DNA from: Caballeronia temeraria
GTDB lineage: Bacteria; Pseudomonadota; Gammaproteobacteria; Burkholderiales; Burkholderiaceae
Assembly: GCF_001544795.2 (NCBI RefSeq)
Contig: NZ_FCOI02000006.1
Coordinates: 212,981-276,980 of the forward strand
Length of the DNA stretch: 64,000 nt
Direction: 5' to 3'
Shown one piece after another: positions 43,866 to 51,931 of the stretch. The position numbers were made by a program, and so were the translations under genes. Below the pieces are notes generated by a model. That model worked only from the letters and a program-made list of their open reading frames with translations. It was not told the origin of the DNA and did no database searches. Each line of letters opens with the position of its first letter. Within the stretch, counting starts at the first letter, position 1.

Positions 43866-45112
43866 GCGCAGCGTCCTCTCGCCGTTATTGGGTGCCGTGG
43901 AGTGTACTGGAAAGAGGCCTGATGCGGCTGCTGGATCGTTTCTAGCGTACCGCTATTTTTCTCGAGCAACTCATCGTACCGCGCGAGCACAGACGCGGCG
44001 TCCACACACTGTATGTCGATGCCGATGAGCGCCGCTACGCGGGACCGCACGCTGGCGAGCAGTTTGGCCTCGTCGAGGGTCGGACGGACGGTTGGCCAGC
44101 CGGACGTGAACAGCAGATGCGCGGGGATTTCCCCTTCGATGGCCTGACGTTGTGCAGCGGCGGTTTTTGCACGGGAGACGGAGGCGGCGAGCGCTGGTGA
44201 CAAGAGTTCGGGCGCGACGTCGGCAAGCCACCTTTGTCCTTGAAAGGCGAATGTCGACGCGGCCTCGAGTGCGACCATCGCGCGATAGACGTCGTGATTG
44301 TCCGCGCAGCTTGCAGCGGCGCGAAGGTCATCGAGCGAACTCATGATGCAGTAAGCACACGACACGCGCGATGCGCCGTAGACAGTGTAAGCCTCGTGCA
44401 GCGTCAGTTCGGCCGCTGCGATCTCCGTGAAGACTTGGTCGACGGTCCATTCGATGATGGCGTTCCACGTGATGCCGGTGCGGCCTTTCGTCGATAGCGA
44501 TGCGAGCGGGGAGGATACAGGCATCTTGCTTCGGGCGCTGCTTTCGAGCCGGCGCACGCCGGTAACATTGACAATGTCTTGAGTGGGATACCGCTTTTTG
44601 AGGGCGGAGAAAATGATCGAACTTTTGAGCTCGGACGTGCAGAACCTGAGAGCCGGGGTGCTCCACGGCAGAATAAGCCGCACGCAGGACAGGTCACGAT
44701 ATCGCTCGACATTATTGGCCCAGCGCTTTTTCCATCTGGCGAGCATGTCGCCCGCTTGTCGCCGCACCGTCAGCAGTTCCCATCCGAGATGCGCCGCGAG
44801 TCTTTCGCACACCGGACCGCTGTCTTTCCATTCGACGCGACCGAGATCGGAATGCACGAGAATCCTCGGACCAGTGTGGCCAATCGCATCGAGGTGACGC
44901 GCCACGGCCAGCGCACAAGCGACGCTGTCTTTGCCTCCACTCACCCCAATCGCGACGACCGCATCTGCTGCCAGCAGCGCGGCGATCTCGGGCGTGACGG
45001 CGACATCTCGCGCGGGAGCACCGATGTGTTGATGATTGATGCGCGGCGCGCGCAACGAGGACAGGTCGATGGCTTGGAGCATGGCGAAGAGGAATCGAAG
45101 AGGATGATTCAT
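43844..45112 (-). CDS. PP-loop ATPase, PAPS reductase / DndC-like family
   Basis: 422 residues. IGVSGGKDSVACALAV (58-63 SGGKDS) is the PP-loop of N-type ATP pyrophosphatases; ILVHSDLGRVEW and LRFCTSELKSSI fit the PAPS reductase superfamily, and a CAYC pair near residue 258 may bind a metal or an FeS cluster. Related plasmid proteins include DndC, but no Dnd partner genes are present. Start at 45112 (a second ATG is at 45082). A TTGACT lies at 45137-45132. Confidence 0.75.
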   Translation of the reverse strand: MNHPLRFLFAMLQAIDLSSLRAPRINHQHIGAPARDVAVTPEIAALLAADAVVAIGVSGGKDSVACALAVARHLDAIGHTGPRILVHSDLGRVEWKDSGPVCERLAAHLGWELLTVRRQAGDMLARWKKRWANNVERYRDLSCVRLILPWSTPALRFCTSELKSSIIFSALKKRYPTQDIVNVTGVRRLESSARSKMPVSSPLASLSTKGRTGITWNAIIEWTVDQVFTEIAAAELTLHEAYTVYGASRVSCAYCIMSSLDDLRAAASCADNHDVYRAMVALEAASTFAFQGQRWLADVAPELLSPALAASVSRAKTAAAQRQAIEGEIPAHLLFTSGWPTVRPTLDEAKLLASVRSRVAALIGIDIQCVDAASVLARYDELLEKNSGTLETIQQPHQASFQYTPRHPITARGRCAWMSLRK

Positions 45113-45382
45113 CTTCGCAGTTGCAGCGCGAAGTCAAGGCGGCGAAGGCAGGCAGGTAAGCGCGAGCACAGACAAAAAAGAAAGACCCCTGTGGATCGCT
45201 CCGAAGGGTTTTGGTACCACACCTAACTCACTCCGACGAATCATTTCGAATTACCCGATGGGCGCAAAGGACCAATGAGAGCGAGTTTGCCCTCGCTTTT
45301 CGGCAGTCGGGATGAGCCGCCGATCATTAGAATAAAATCTTGCTTAAGTTCGTCACGGCCCTCGGATACAAAACGAACTTTA

Positions 45383-45417
45383 AGCGCCGCTTCCGCAAGG
45401 ATCCGGCGCTTTTTTTG
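45383..45417 (+). terminator. Terminator in the gap upstream of the small-protein operon
   Basis: AGCGCCG / CGGCGCT stem with T-run after. No gene is seen just upstream on the plus strand, so the transcript it ends is unknown. The 598-bp gap 45113-45710 has no credible gene. Confidence 0.6.
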
Positions 45418-45490
45418 CTGTTGCGGAGCCTGATCGCGTCATTGCCGCTCGACCGAAGACGATGAATGAGAAGAGGCATAGCAAAATCAC

Positions 45491-45585
45491 GAGCTTTCCT
45501 GCATTCGGCGCCACGCTGGATCAGTAGACTAACGTCATTCCCCGCGCTTCTTGCGCATCGACCTACCCCTCCAGCGTGCTGGAGG
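45491..45585 (+). promoter_or_regulatory. Shared promoter-leader module, copy 5 (small-protein operon)
   Basis: GAGCTTTC (45491-45498), 34 bp to the -10 box TAGACT (45525-45530), predicted start 45537 (ATTCCCCGCG), hairpin GCGC-TTCTT-GCGC (45544-45556), ATCGACC (45557-45563), hairpin CCTCCAGC-GT-GCTGGAGG (45568-45585). Confidence 0.75.
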
Positions 45586-45624
45586 TCCATTCTTCTCTCC
45601 AGCCGTTTTTGACGGCTATCTTCT

Positions 45625-45698
45625 GGCGACCACCTGTTGGTCGCCTTTTTTCGTCCCGTTGGGAGCCAATCCCAATGGGAGACGGCTCCTTTTTTTTC
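45625..45698 (+). terminator. Two intrinsic terminators between promoter and first gene
   Basis: GGCGACCA-CCTGT-TGGTCGCC followed by TTTTTT (45625-45651), then GGAGCC...GGCTCC followed by TTTTTTTT (45662-45698). Both lie between the leader and the ATG at 45711. Confidence 0.85.
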
Positions 45699-45710
45699 TA
45701 GGAGCTGTCT

Positions 45711-45956
45711 ATGTCTCGCAATCTCGCACCTATCGTCAAAGTTTCCAGCAACAGCGGTTTCATGGCGAATCAGCGTGTGATCGCTACGGACGTCGAGGCT
45801 AGTCCGCCGCAACGCTACACCGGTCGAATCAATTCGGTGTGGAGCGACGGTACGGCGGTCGTGACCTGGGACTATCCGCTCAATCATCAAGCCGAGCGGC
45901 ATCTCGTGAGCAGCGGTCACGTCAGACTGCATCACCTTAACCGCACCACCTCGTAG
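45711..45956 (+). CDS. 81-residue hypothetical protein
   Basis: Starts MSRNLAPIVKVSSN; beta-rich, contains GRINSVWSDGTAVVTWDY. CTAGGAGCTGTCT gives a good ribosome binding site. First gene after the double terminator. Function unknown. Confidence 0.6.
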   Translation: MSRNLAPIVKVSSNSGFMANQRVIATDVEASPPQRYTGRINSVWSDGTAVVTWDYPLNHQAERHLVSSGHVRLHHLNRTTS

Positions 45957-46065
45957 GTCCCCTTAGATGACGCGTCCAGTGCAGTTTGCTGGACGCCGGT
46001 TCGTTGTTTCCGGTGCTTGGAGCTTCGCTTCACGGGCGGCTCCCTCCCTGATTCAGGAGTCGCTC

Positions 46066-46200
46066 ATGTTCCCGATACTCAAACATGCTTTCAGCAGTCT
46101 CGCCTGGTACGCCAAACAGGACGCCGAAGCTTGGAAGATGCTGTCGTTTCTCGTCGGCGTGGTGTTCCTCTCGGCTGCGATCGCCTCGCTTACGCACTGA
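46066..46200 (+). CDS. 44-residue single-pass membrane protein
   Basis: MFPILKHAFSSLAWYAKQD, then a membrane segment LSFLVGVVFLSAAIASL. CAGGAGTCGCTC precedes the ATG at 46066. Longer in-frame starts lack such a site. Function unknown. Confidence 0.6.
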   Translation: MFPILKHAFSSLAWYAKQDAEAWKMLSFLVGVVFLSAAIASLTH

Positions 46201-46304
46201 CGCGCGCCGCTTCGCATTTCTCGTTGTTCGTTCTCTTTCTTCCCTATGGGGCAAACCAGCCCCTCGGGGACGGATGGCCCCGCTTTCATTTGTTGAGGCA
46301 ATCC

Positions 46305-46766
46305 ATGTTCAAATTTCTCTTCGCCGTCGTCCTCCTTTCGGCTCTGACCGGCTGCGCCACTGCTGATTTCGGTTCGCCGAACACGTATCAGCGCTATGAC
46401 GTGCAGCACATCGGTCAGTACGAGCAGGCAACCATCCTGCGCGTTCGTCCGATCACGATCGAGAACCCGTCCGATACATCGGGCATCACTTCGATCGTGA
46501 GCGCGGCAGCGGGCGCGTTTCTCGGCTCGCAGGTCATCGGTAATGGTCGCGGCCGATATATCGCCGGCGCGCTGTCCGGCTCGGCCTCCGGGCTGATCGC
46601 GCAGCGTGTCAGTTCGGTGATGTCGAGGCACAGCGGTGTCGAAGTCTTCCTTCGCCGCGCTAACGGGCAAACCGTGGTCGTGACGCAGGTCGACGATCAG
46701 CAGTACGCGCCGGGTCAGCAAGTCTTTCTCGTCTCCAGCGGGTCCGGCTACCGGATCACCCACTGA
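46305..46766 (+). CDS. Glycine-zipper outer-membrane lipoprotein (SlyB/Pcp-like)
   Basis: 153 residues. Lipobox LTGC (Cys17 by count), then a domain with IVSAAAGAFLGSQVIGNG and IAGALSGSASGLI, the glycine zipper of SlyB/17-kDa-antigen-type lipoproteins, and a beta-rich end (VVVTQVDDQQYAPGQQVFLV). Such proteins sit in the outer membrane or span the periplasm and may support surface structures. Confidence 0.8.
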   Translation: MFKFLFAVVLLSALTGCATADFGSPNTYQRYDVQHIGQYEQATILRVRPITIENPSDTSGITSIVSAAAGAFLGSQVIGNGRGRYIAGALSGSASGLIAQRVSSVMSRHSGVEVFLRRANGQTVVVTQVDDQQYAPGQQVFLVSSGSGYRITH

Positions 46767-46867
46767 TCTCTTCGTCCAACATCCTTCAGTGCGCGGTGTG
46801 AACCGCGCAAATCCCTTGCGGGGCAGGCTCCCCGCAAGGGACCTGCCTCGTCTTATCCGAGGCAATC

Positions 46868-47266
46868 ATGAAACTTCCCCGAGTGTTTTACGCGGACCGC
46901 TGTAGCGCCAATTCAGGCGCGAAGGCGGCCCTTGAGCGTCATGCAACGCGCGTTCTTCGACGTGTCGCGCATGACTTGCGGCTCGCCGGCAGTTCGCACG
47001 AAATCGTCAACGATTCACGCCGTGGCAGTTCTGCGGTTCGGGTGTCGCTTCGTACCGAAACGCTTTTTGTCGATGTGGTCGAGCGGCGCTGTGGCTCGGG
47101 CGTCGCGCTGTGTTTTAGAACTCGGCGTGGCCGTTCCGACCTCACCGGTGGCGGAGAGAACCACGTCTCCCTGCTGCAGCTTGAAACCAGAGGCGGCTAT
47201 CAGGCAATGCTTGATGGGCTGCGTCTCGCTGGCGGAATCGACTTGAAGTGCGGAGGTCGTCGATGA
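46868..47266 (+). CDS. 132-residue hypothetical protein
   Basis: MKLPRVFYADRCSAN start; Arg-rich, two likely strands (VRVSLRTETLFVDVV). Leader hairpins of GC type precede it. Its stop overlaps the next start (ATGA). No family recognised; the Arg-rich composition lowers confidence. Confidence 0.5.
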   Translation: MKLPRVFYADRCSANSGAKAALERHATRVLRRVAHDLRLAGSSHEIVNDSRRGSSAVRVSLRTETLFVDVVERRCGSGVALCFRTRRGRSDLTGGGENHVSLLQLETRGGYQAMLDGLRLAGGIDLKCGGRR

Positions 47267-47727
47267 AACTGGCGAAGGTGAGAATCGAGTACAGCTCCGG
47301 CACGACGATCATCGACCGAGTCACCCTCGATCCAGCGACTGGGCAAGTTCATCTGGCGCCGCGCATGCACGGGCTGTTGAGCAAGATGGAGGAGTCCGAA
47401 TGCTCGCCGGCGTTCAGCCTGGAGTACAAGGGTTACGTCTTGCCTGTGTCTCTCAAGACTGATGGCGCCTACGTGGTCTCGGTGCCGCCCGATTTAAGGC
47501 CGGGGCTGCGAAATAGGCTTTATGCGATCGCTAATCCGTCGAAGGATCAGCGGCAGCAGAACGGCCGGTACCTTCACACGCTATCGGCAGCATCGCTCGG
47601 CGGTGCGGTGGGTTACGCGCACTCCTCGTCCTCATGGGATTGGGCGACTGCCGTTGGGACTGCTGCTCTCGTCGGTCTTGGAGTAATATTGTGGTATGCA
47701 GGATTCTTACATATGAAAGGAGAATGA
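47263..47727 (+). CDS. 154-residue protein with a C-terminal membrane anchor
   Basis: Starts MKLAKVRIEYSSG; beta-rich N-terminal 110 residues, then two hydrophobic segments near residues 112-122 and 129-147, short tail. Coupled to the gene upstream by an ATGA overlap. Function unknown. Confidence 0.6.
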   Translation: MKLAKVRIEYSSGTTIIDRVTLDPATGQVHLAPRMHGLLSKMEESECSPAFSLEYKGYVLPVSLKTDGAYVVSVPPDLRPGLRNRLYAIANPSKDQRQQNGRYLHTLSAASLGGAVGYAHSSSSWDWATAVGTAALVGLGVILWYAGFLHMKGE

Positions 47728-47728
47728 C

Positions 47729-47839
47729 GTGGGCGCAACGATTTTCACGCTGGTGCTCGGGCTCTCCATCGCTGCCTTCTTCATGTGGACAAACCATAAC
47801 GGACAGAAGCGCGATCGCGAACGCGATTGGGGCAATTGA
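47729..47839 (+). CDS. 36-residue single-pass membrane protein
   Basis: GTG start with AAAGGAG 6 bp upstream, one base after the previous stop. Hydrophobic IFTLVLGLSIAAFFMW then charged tail (KRDRERDW). Typical of small membrane peptides; function unknown. Confidence 0.6.
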   Translation: MGATIFTLVLGLSIAAFFMWTNHNGQKRDRERDWGN

Positions 47840-47874
47840 TTCAACGCAGCGCAAGCTGAGTCACAACACGTAAG

Positions 47875-47902
47875 CCGCACCCTCCGGGGTGCGGTTTTTT
47901 TT
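47875..47902 (+). terminator. Intercistronic terminator
   Basis: CCGCACCC-TCCG-GGGTGCGG followed by TTTTTTTT, about 55 bp before the next start in the same direction. Confidence 0.9.
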
Positions 47903-47956
47903 CGTCCATCGTTTTCGCGCGCCTACGGGCGCGTTTTGCATTTCAGGAGCCCCACG

Positions 47957-48403
47957 ATGCCTCAACCGATCACCGCTGCACTGCCGATGGGCGTCAGCGC
48001 CACCGGCGCGGTCGATGTCAAAGCGGTCGCACGACTGGACACCGAAGGCAAAACGGTGAGTCAGGTTTTCTCAGACCTGAGCCGTGCCTTGTACAAAACG
48101 GAGCTCGAGCCGGAGTGGCTGTGCCCGGCCAACATGCTCGACGACGCCAATGAAGCCGTTTACGGCGCTCGTCACAGCAGATTGTGGCCGGAATCGTTCG
48201 CGTACGACCGGATCTCCGTGTCCGTCTGCACGGGCAATTCGGAAGGGTGGATCATCCACGTCGACTGGATTAGCCGCCGACCGCCCGTTGACGCGATTGA
48301 GCGGACCTACGCAGTTATGCCGTTGCTGCGCGCGAAGGTCTTCTCGAGCGACCACGCGTGGACGCTCGCGCGCGTGATTGCGCGATTGCTCGACGCCGCG
48401 TAA
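47957..48403 (+). CDS. 148-residue hypothetical protein
   Basis: MPQPITAALPMGVS start with CAGGAGCCCCACG upstream. Alpha/beta, soluble, contains EGWIIHVDWISRRPPVDAIE. No family recognised. Confidence 0.6.
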   Translation: MPQPITAALPMGVSATGAVDVKAVARLDTEGKTVSQVFSDLSRALYKTELEPEWLCPANMLDDANEAVYGARHSRLWPESFAYDRISVSVCTGNSEGWIIHVDWISRRPPVDAIERTYAVMPLLRAKVFSSDHAWTLARVIARLLDAA

Positions 48404-48504
48404 CGCCGTTCTCTCTTTCCTCGCGCCGGTAGGCGCCACCCACCCTTGCCGGGCATCGACCCGACGGGGATCGATCGCCCGGCTTTTCATTGAGGCAATC
48501 GATC

Positions 48505-50027
48505 ATGTATCAGCTTTCCTTCGCAGGATTTTCCCAGTCCTTCCGCACGATGCTCGAAGTGTTGAGCTTCTTCCGGAGCAACACGCTTACCGCCGGCCTC
48601 GATGCGGCCGACATATCGCTCGCTTTCTTCGGCCATCCCGTTCCGGTCGCTCGTTTCAACGGCACATTGACCGTGCGCAGACCGGGCACTGCGACCAGCG
48701 TCTTCCTGTCGCTGATCGACGAAATCGATGGGGCGTACTTCAGACCCGCCTTCGCCGCATTGGAGCCGTGGCAAATCCGCCGCGAACACTGGCAGCTGCT
48801 TTATCTCGCCTTTGATTTGGCTCGGGAGCCGCTGTATCTGTTTTCATCTGATCAGCTGGCGCAAGCCAACGAGGAGGCGGGTAAGTATCGTCGTCGCGGG
48901 CTGGATCTTTTCGAGCACCTGCAGCTTGAATCCGAACGCCGTTTCGGATTTCGCTACGCGGGTCCGGTCGTCGAGGACGGAGGCGGTCAGCGCAACGGTC
49001 GGCATGAAGTCCATGTCGCCTATGCGCTTGCCGCAGGAAAGCCGGTTCCGCACGCGGTCATCGATGACTACACCTCGTTGTCGAAGTTCGACTCGGACCT
49101 GCAATGGGCAAAGCCGCTGCTCGTTGTGCCTGAACTGCGGGGTGCGCTGCCGCTTCCCAAGCTCGCGGCGCTCGCGTCTGTGATGCGTCATTCGAAGCAG
49201 GCGATCACCTCACAGAACGCCGCGTTGCTGGTCATGCTCATGGGTCCGGCCCGAAACGAGCCGACCACGGTGGAGATCGACGATCTGTTGCACGCAAAGG
49301 GCGTGCTTGATCCGCACCCGTTGCCGGAGGCGTATCTAAAGCCGGTCGACGTCGGACAGCCGTCATGCAAGTTCGCGGAAGTGCTCAGGCGGACATTGGC
49401 TGATCAAGCGCGTGACAAGCGGTTGAGCGAGCTCGAGCAGGCGCGGGCAACGGGCACGAAGAGCAAGCGCGATCTCGAACTGGGCAAGCAATTGGCCATT
49501 CTCGATCACGGCAGGTCCACGCACACGTTCGGCAACGATCTCGCGAAAGCGATTCAGGAAGGCGACATGTCGTATCTGCTGAGTGTGCTTGATCGACCTG
49601 ACGACGCGAACCGCGGGACGAAACTAGCTGTGCGGGAAGTGTTCGGAATCAAGCTCATCGGCATTCGCGCCGCGGCGCGGGCCGAGCGATCTTCGAGTTG
49701 GCTGGCATGGATTCGGCGCAGCAGGTGGAGTGGGAGGCGCTGTCCGTGTCGCAGCGTGAGGCGCGGCGCGTTGCGCGTGAAGTTGCACGTGCCCGCGAGA
49801 TGGCGCTGATGTCGCGTGTTCGTACAGAGGACGGTGCTGTCTTGACCGCAGCCGATTGGGTCGATCGCACGATCGCTGAAGGCTTTTCGGAGATCGTTAG
49901 CGTCCGCCAGGGCGCAAGCGTGCGGTACGCGCTCGCCGACCCTGTGCGTCGCCTGCAGGTATCGCTTCGTGCGACTGACGGCACGCTAGCCTATGCGCGA
50001 GCGTCGCTCGAGCAGCGCGCAAGCTGA
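48505..50027 (+). CDS. Large hypothetical protein with an internal frameshift
   Basis: Starts MYQLSFAGFSQSF. The frame from 48505 runs to 49809 but its last 40 residues are Arg/Trp/Ser-rich and unnatural. The alternative frame from about 49693 gives ...RIFELAGMDSAQQVEWEAL... through to a stop at 50027, reading as a natural continuation (EVARAREMALMSRVRTEDGA). One missing base near 49690 would restore a protein of about 507 residues. It may be a real mutation or a base-calling error. No family recognised; a leader with ATCGACC (48455) precedes it. Confidence 0.6.
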
Positions 50028-50167
50028 GGCGCCTTCCGGCAACCTCTGGCGTGATGGCGCCATCCGGCGCAATCAGCCCTTGTCGGAGCTTGATCCGACA
50101 AGGGTTGGTCAGTAGGTTCATCTCATCAACCTCCGCACAACGTGGACAAATTCACCGAAGGTAAATC

Positions 50168-50521
50168 ATGAAACAACCGGAAATGCCGCCGCAAGAGGAC
50201 GGTGCGGCTGTCGTGCTCAGGTCGCGTAAGCGGCTACAAAGAATCGCCGATGACAAACGTGTGAGCGAGGCGGTCTACGACTGGCTCAAGATGTGCAATC
50301 TGGACGTGCATGAAGATGGCTCGGAAGCGCTGGTCGGCGTCCTGTCGGCCATCGTCAGCCGTGCCCGCTCGGGGCTGGATCAACCGACCGACGCAGAAGT
50401 GCGGGCCGATATCGAGGCCAGCGTTCGATTTGCGTTCGAGCACAACGCATGCCCCAGGACGACGCGTATCTTGCGTGTCGTCGATTTGGAGACGCTTCCT
50501 CTCGGACACGGCAGGAGCTAA
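50168..50521 (+). CDS. 117-residue hypothetical protein
   Basis: MKQPEMPPQEDGAAV start after CGAAGGTAAATC. Helical, acidic, no motif. It lies after two hairpins (GGCGCC and CCCTTGTCGGA...TCCGACAAGGG). Likely the last gene of the small-protein operon. Confidence 0.5.
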   Translation: MKQPEMPPQEDGAAVVLRSRKRLQRIADDKRVSEAVYDWLKMCNLDVHEDGSEALVGVLSAIVSRARSGLDQPTDAEVRADIEASVRFAFEHNACPRTTRILRVVDLETLPLGHGRS

Positions 50522-50609
50522 TCAGACAATCTTTAACCAACCCAGCATCCGTTCCGGGTTTTTTTCGCCATCAAGACGGGCGGGGTCGGATAAGGCACCC
50601 CAAAAAAGC

Positions 50610-50700
50610 GATCATTTCGCCGTTGCCAGCGCGGCCAGCTCCCTACACTGCTCTCATCACCCGCGTCTTTGACGCATCGACCTTGCCGGCACCAGCCGGC
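50610..50700 (+). promoter_or_regulatory. Shared promoter-leader module, copy 6 (MoxR-VWA operon)
   Basis: A degenerate upstream box (GATCATTTCGCC, one base shifted) precedes the -10 box TACACT (50644-50649). Predicted start 50656 (ATCACCCGCG), hairpin GCGTC-TTT-GACGC (50663-50675), ATCGACC (50676-50682), hairpin GCCGGC-ACCA-GCCGGC (50685-50700). Confidence 0.7.
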
Positions 50701-50772
50701 ATTTCGCTTATCGCCCCACAGGGACCACGTCCCTACGGGCGTAGTCTTGATGGGGCTTCCCTGGAAGCCATC

Positions 50773-51798
50773 ATGAAAGTCACGCCCGCTCAACTCACTG
50801 AACTTCTCTCGCTGTACGTGCCGAAGCGCCTGCCGGTGCTGATCACTGGGCGCCCCGGTATCGGCAAGAGCGACATCGTCGAACAGACCGCGCAAGCGAC
50901 TGATCACGAACTGCTCATCAGCCATCCGGTCGTCGAGGATCCGACCGACTCGAAAGGGTTGCCGTTTCCCTCGGCCGACGGCGCAACCGCGAAATTCCTG
51001 CCCTTCGGGGATCTGGAACGCGCGATGACCGCCAGACGCCCGCTCATCTGGTTTCTGAATGACCTCGGGCAGGCCTCGCCCGCCGTGCAAGCCGCCAAGA
51101 TGCAACTGCTGCTCGCGCGGCGTGTGGGCGAGCACGTGCTCCCGCCGCAGGTGACCTTCCTCGCGGCCACCAACCGCCGGACGGACAACGCCGGTGTGTC
51201 GGGCATCCTCGATCCGGTGATTTCCCGGTTCGCCACGGTGGTCGAACTGGAACCATCGATCGAAGGCTGGACGCAGTGGGCCGTGCGCGAAAACATCCCG
51301 CCCGCGCTCATCGCGTTCCTCCGCTTCCGTCCGGACTTGCTGTCCGTGCAGAAAACGTCGCGCGATATCGAGAACACGCCCAGTCCGCGTAGCTGGGGGT
51401 TCGTGGCGAAAACCATGGATGTAGTCCCCAAGCACCTCGAGCTGATCTCCTACGCCGGATCGGTGGGCGAGGGCGCGGCGACCGAACTCGTCGGCTTTCT
51501 CCAAATCTTCCGCGAACTGCCGCAACCGGACGCGATTCTCCTCGCGCCCGATACGGCAATGATCCCGACGATGCCGGCGGCGCTGTATGCGACCGCAACC
51601 GCGCTCGCAGCACGCGCGACTGAGGCGAATTTCGATCGCGTCGTGCGCTACGCCGAGCGACTGGCAGTCGATGGGCATCGCGAGTTTGTGGCGCTGCTAA
51701 TGCTCGATGCAGTCGAGCGCTCCCCGCAGATCCAGAACTCGTACGCGTTCATCGCGGCGCAAGGCGGCGAGATCGGCAAGATCATCCGCGGCGAGTAA
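50773..51798 (+). CDS. MoxR-type AAA+ ATPase
   Basis: 341 residues. Walker A GRPGIGKS (26-33), Walker B region RPLIWFLNDLGQA, sensor 1 TFLAATNRRTDNAG and an Arg-finger region DPVISRFATVVEL. MoxR ATPases usually work with a VWA protein as chaperone or remodelling pairs; the VWA protein lies two genes downstream. Start ATG 50773 chosen by the conserved N-terminus. Confidence 0.85.
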   Translation: MKVTPAQLTELLSLYVPKRLPVLITGRPGIGKSDIVEQTAQATDHELLISHPVVEDPTDSKGLPFPSADGATAKFLPFGDLERAMTARRPLIWFLNDLGQASPAVQAAKMQLLLARRVGEHVLPPQVTFLAATNRRTDNAGVSGILDPVISRFATVVELEPSIEGWTQWAVRENIPPALIAFLRFRPDLLSVQKTSRDIENTPSPRSWGFVAKTMDVVPKHLELISYAGSVGEGAATELVGFLQIFRELPQPDAILLAPDTAMIPTMPAALYATATALAARATEANFDRVVRYAERLAVDGHREFVALLMLDAVERSPQIQNSYAFIAAQGGEIGKIIRGE

Positions 51799-51931
51799 TA
51801 CGCTCCTCAGCTTCACTCTCTATCTCAGCTTCACGTCTTTCAGCGTCACCTCTCGGCCCTGTCGTGTCTTCGGACGCGCAGGGCCATTTTCTTGGCTTCA
51901 AACATTTCCCTTTTTTATACGGAGTTTTCTC

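Noticed and set aside
43844..45112. Dnd phosphorothioation system based on the PP-loop protein
   Set aside because: Only the DndC-like superfamily signature is present; no DndA, B, D or E genes around it.
45327..45935. 202-residue minus-strand frame upstream of the small-protein operon
   Set aside because: Overlaps a terminator, the promoter-leader and a supported gene on the plus strand.
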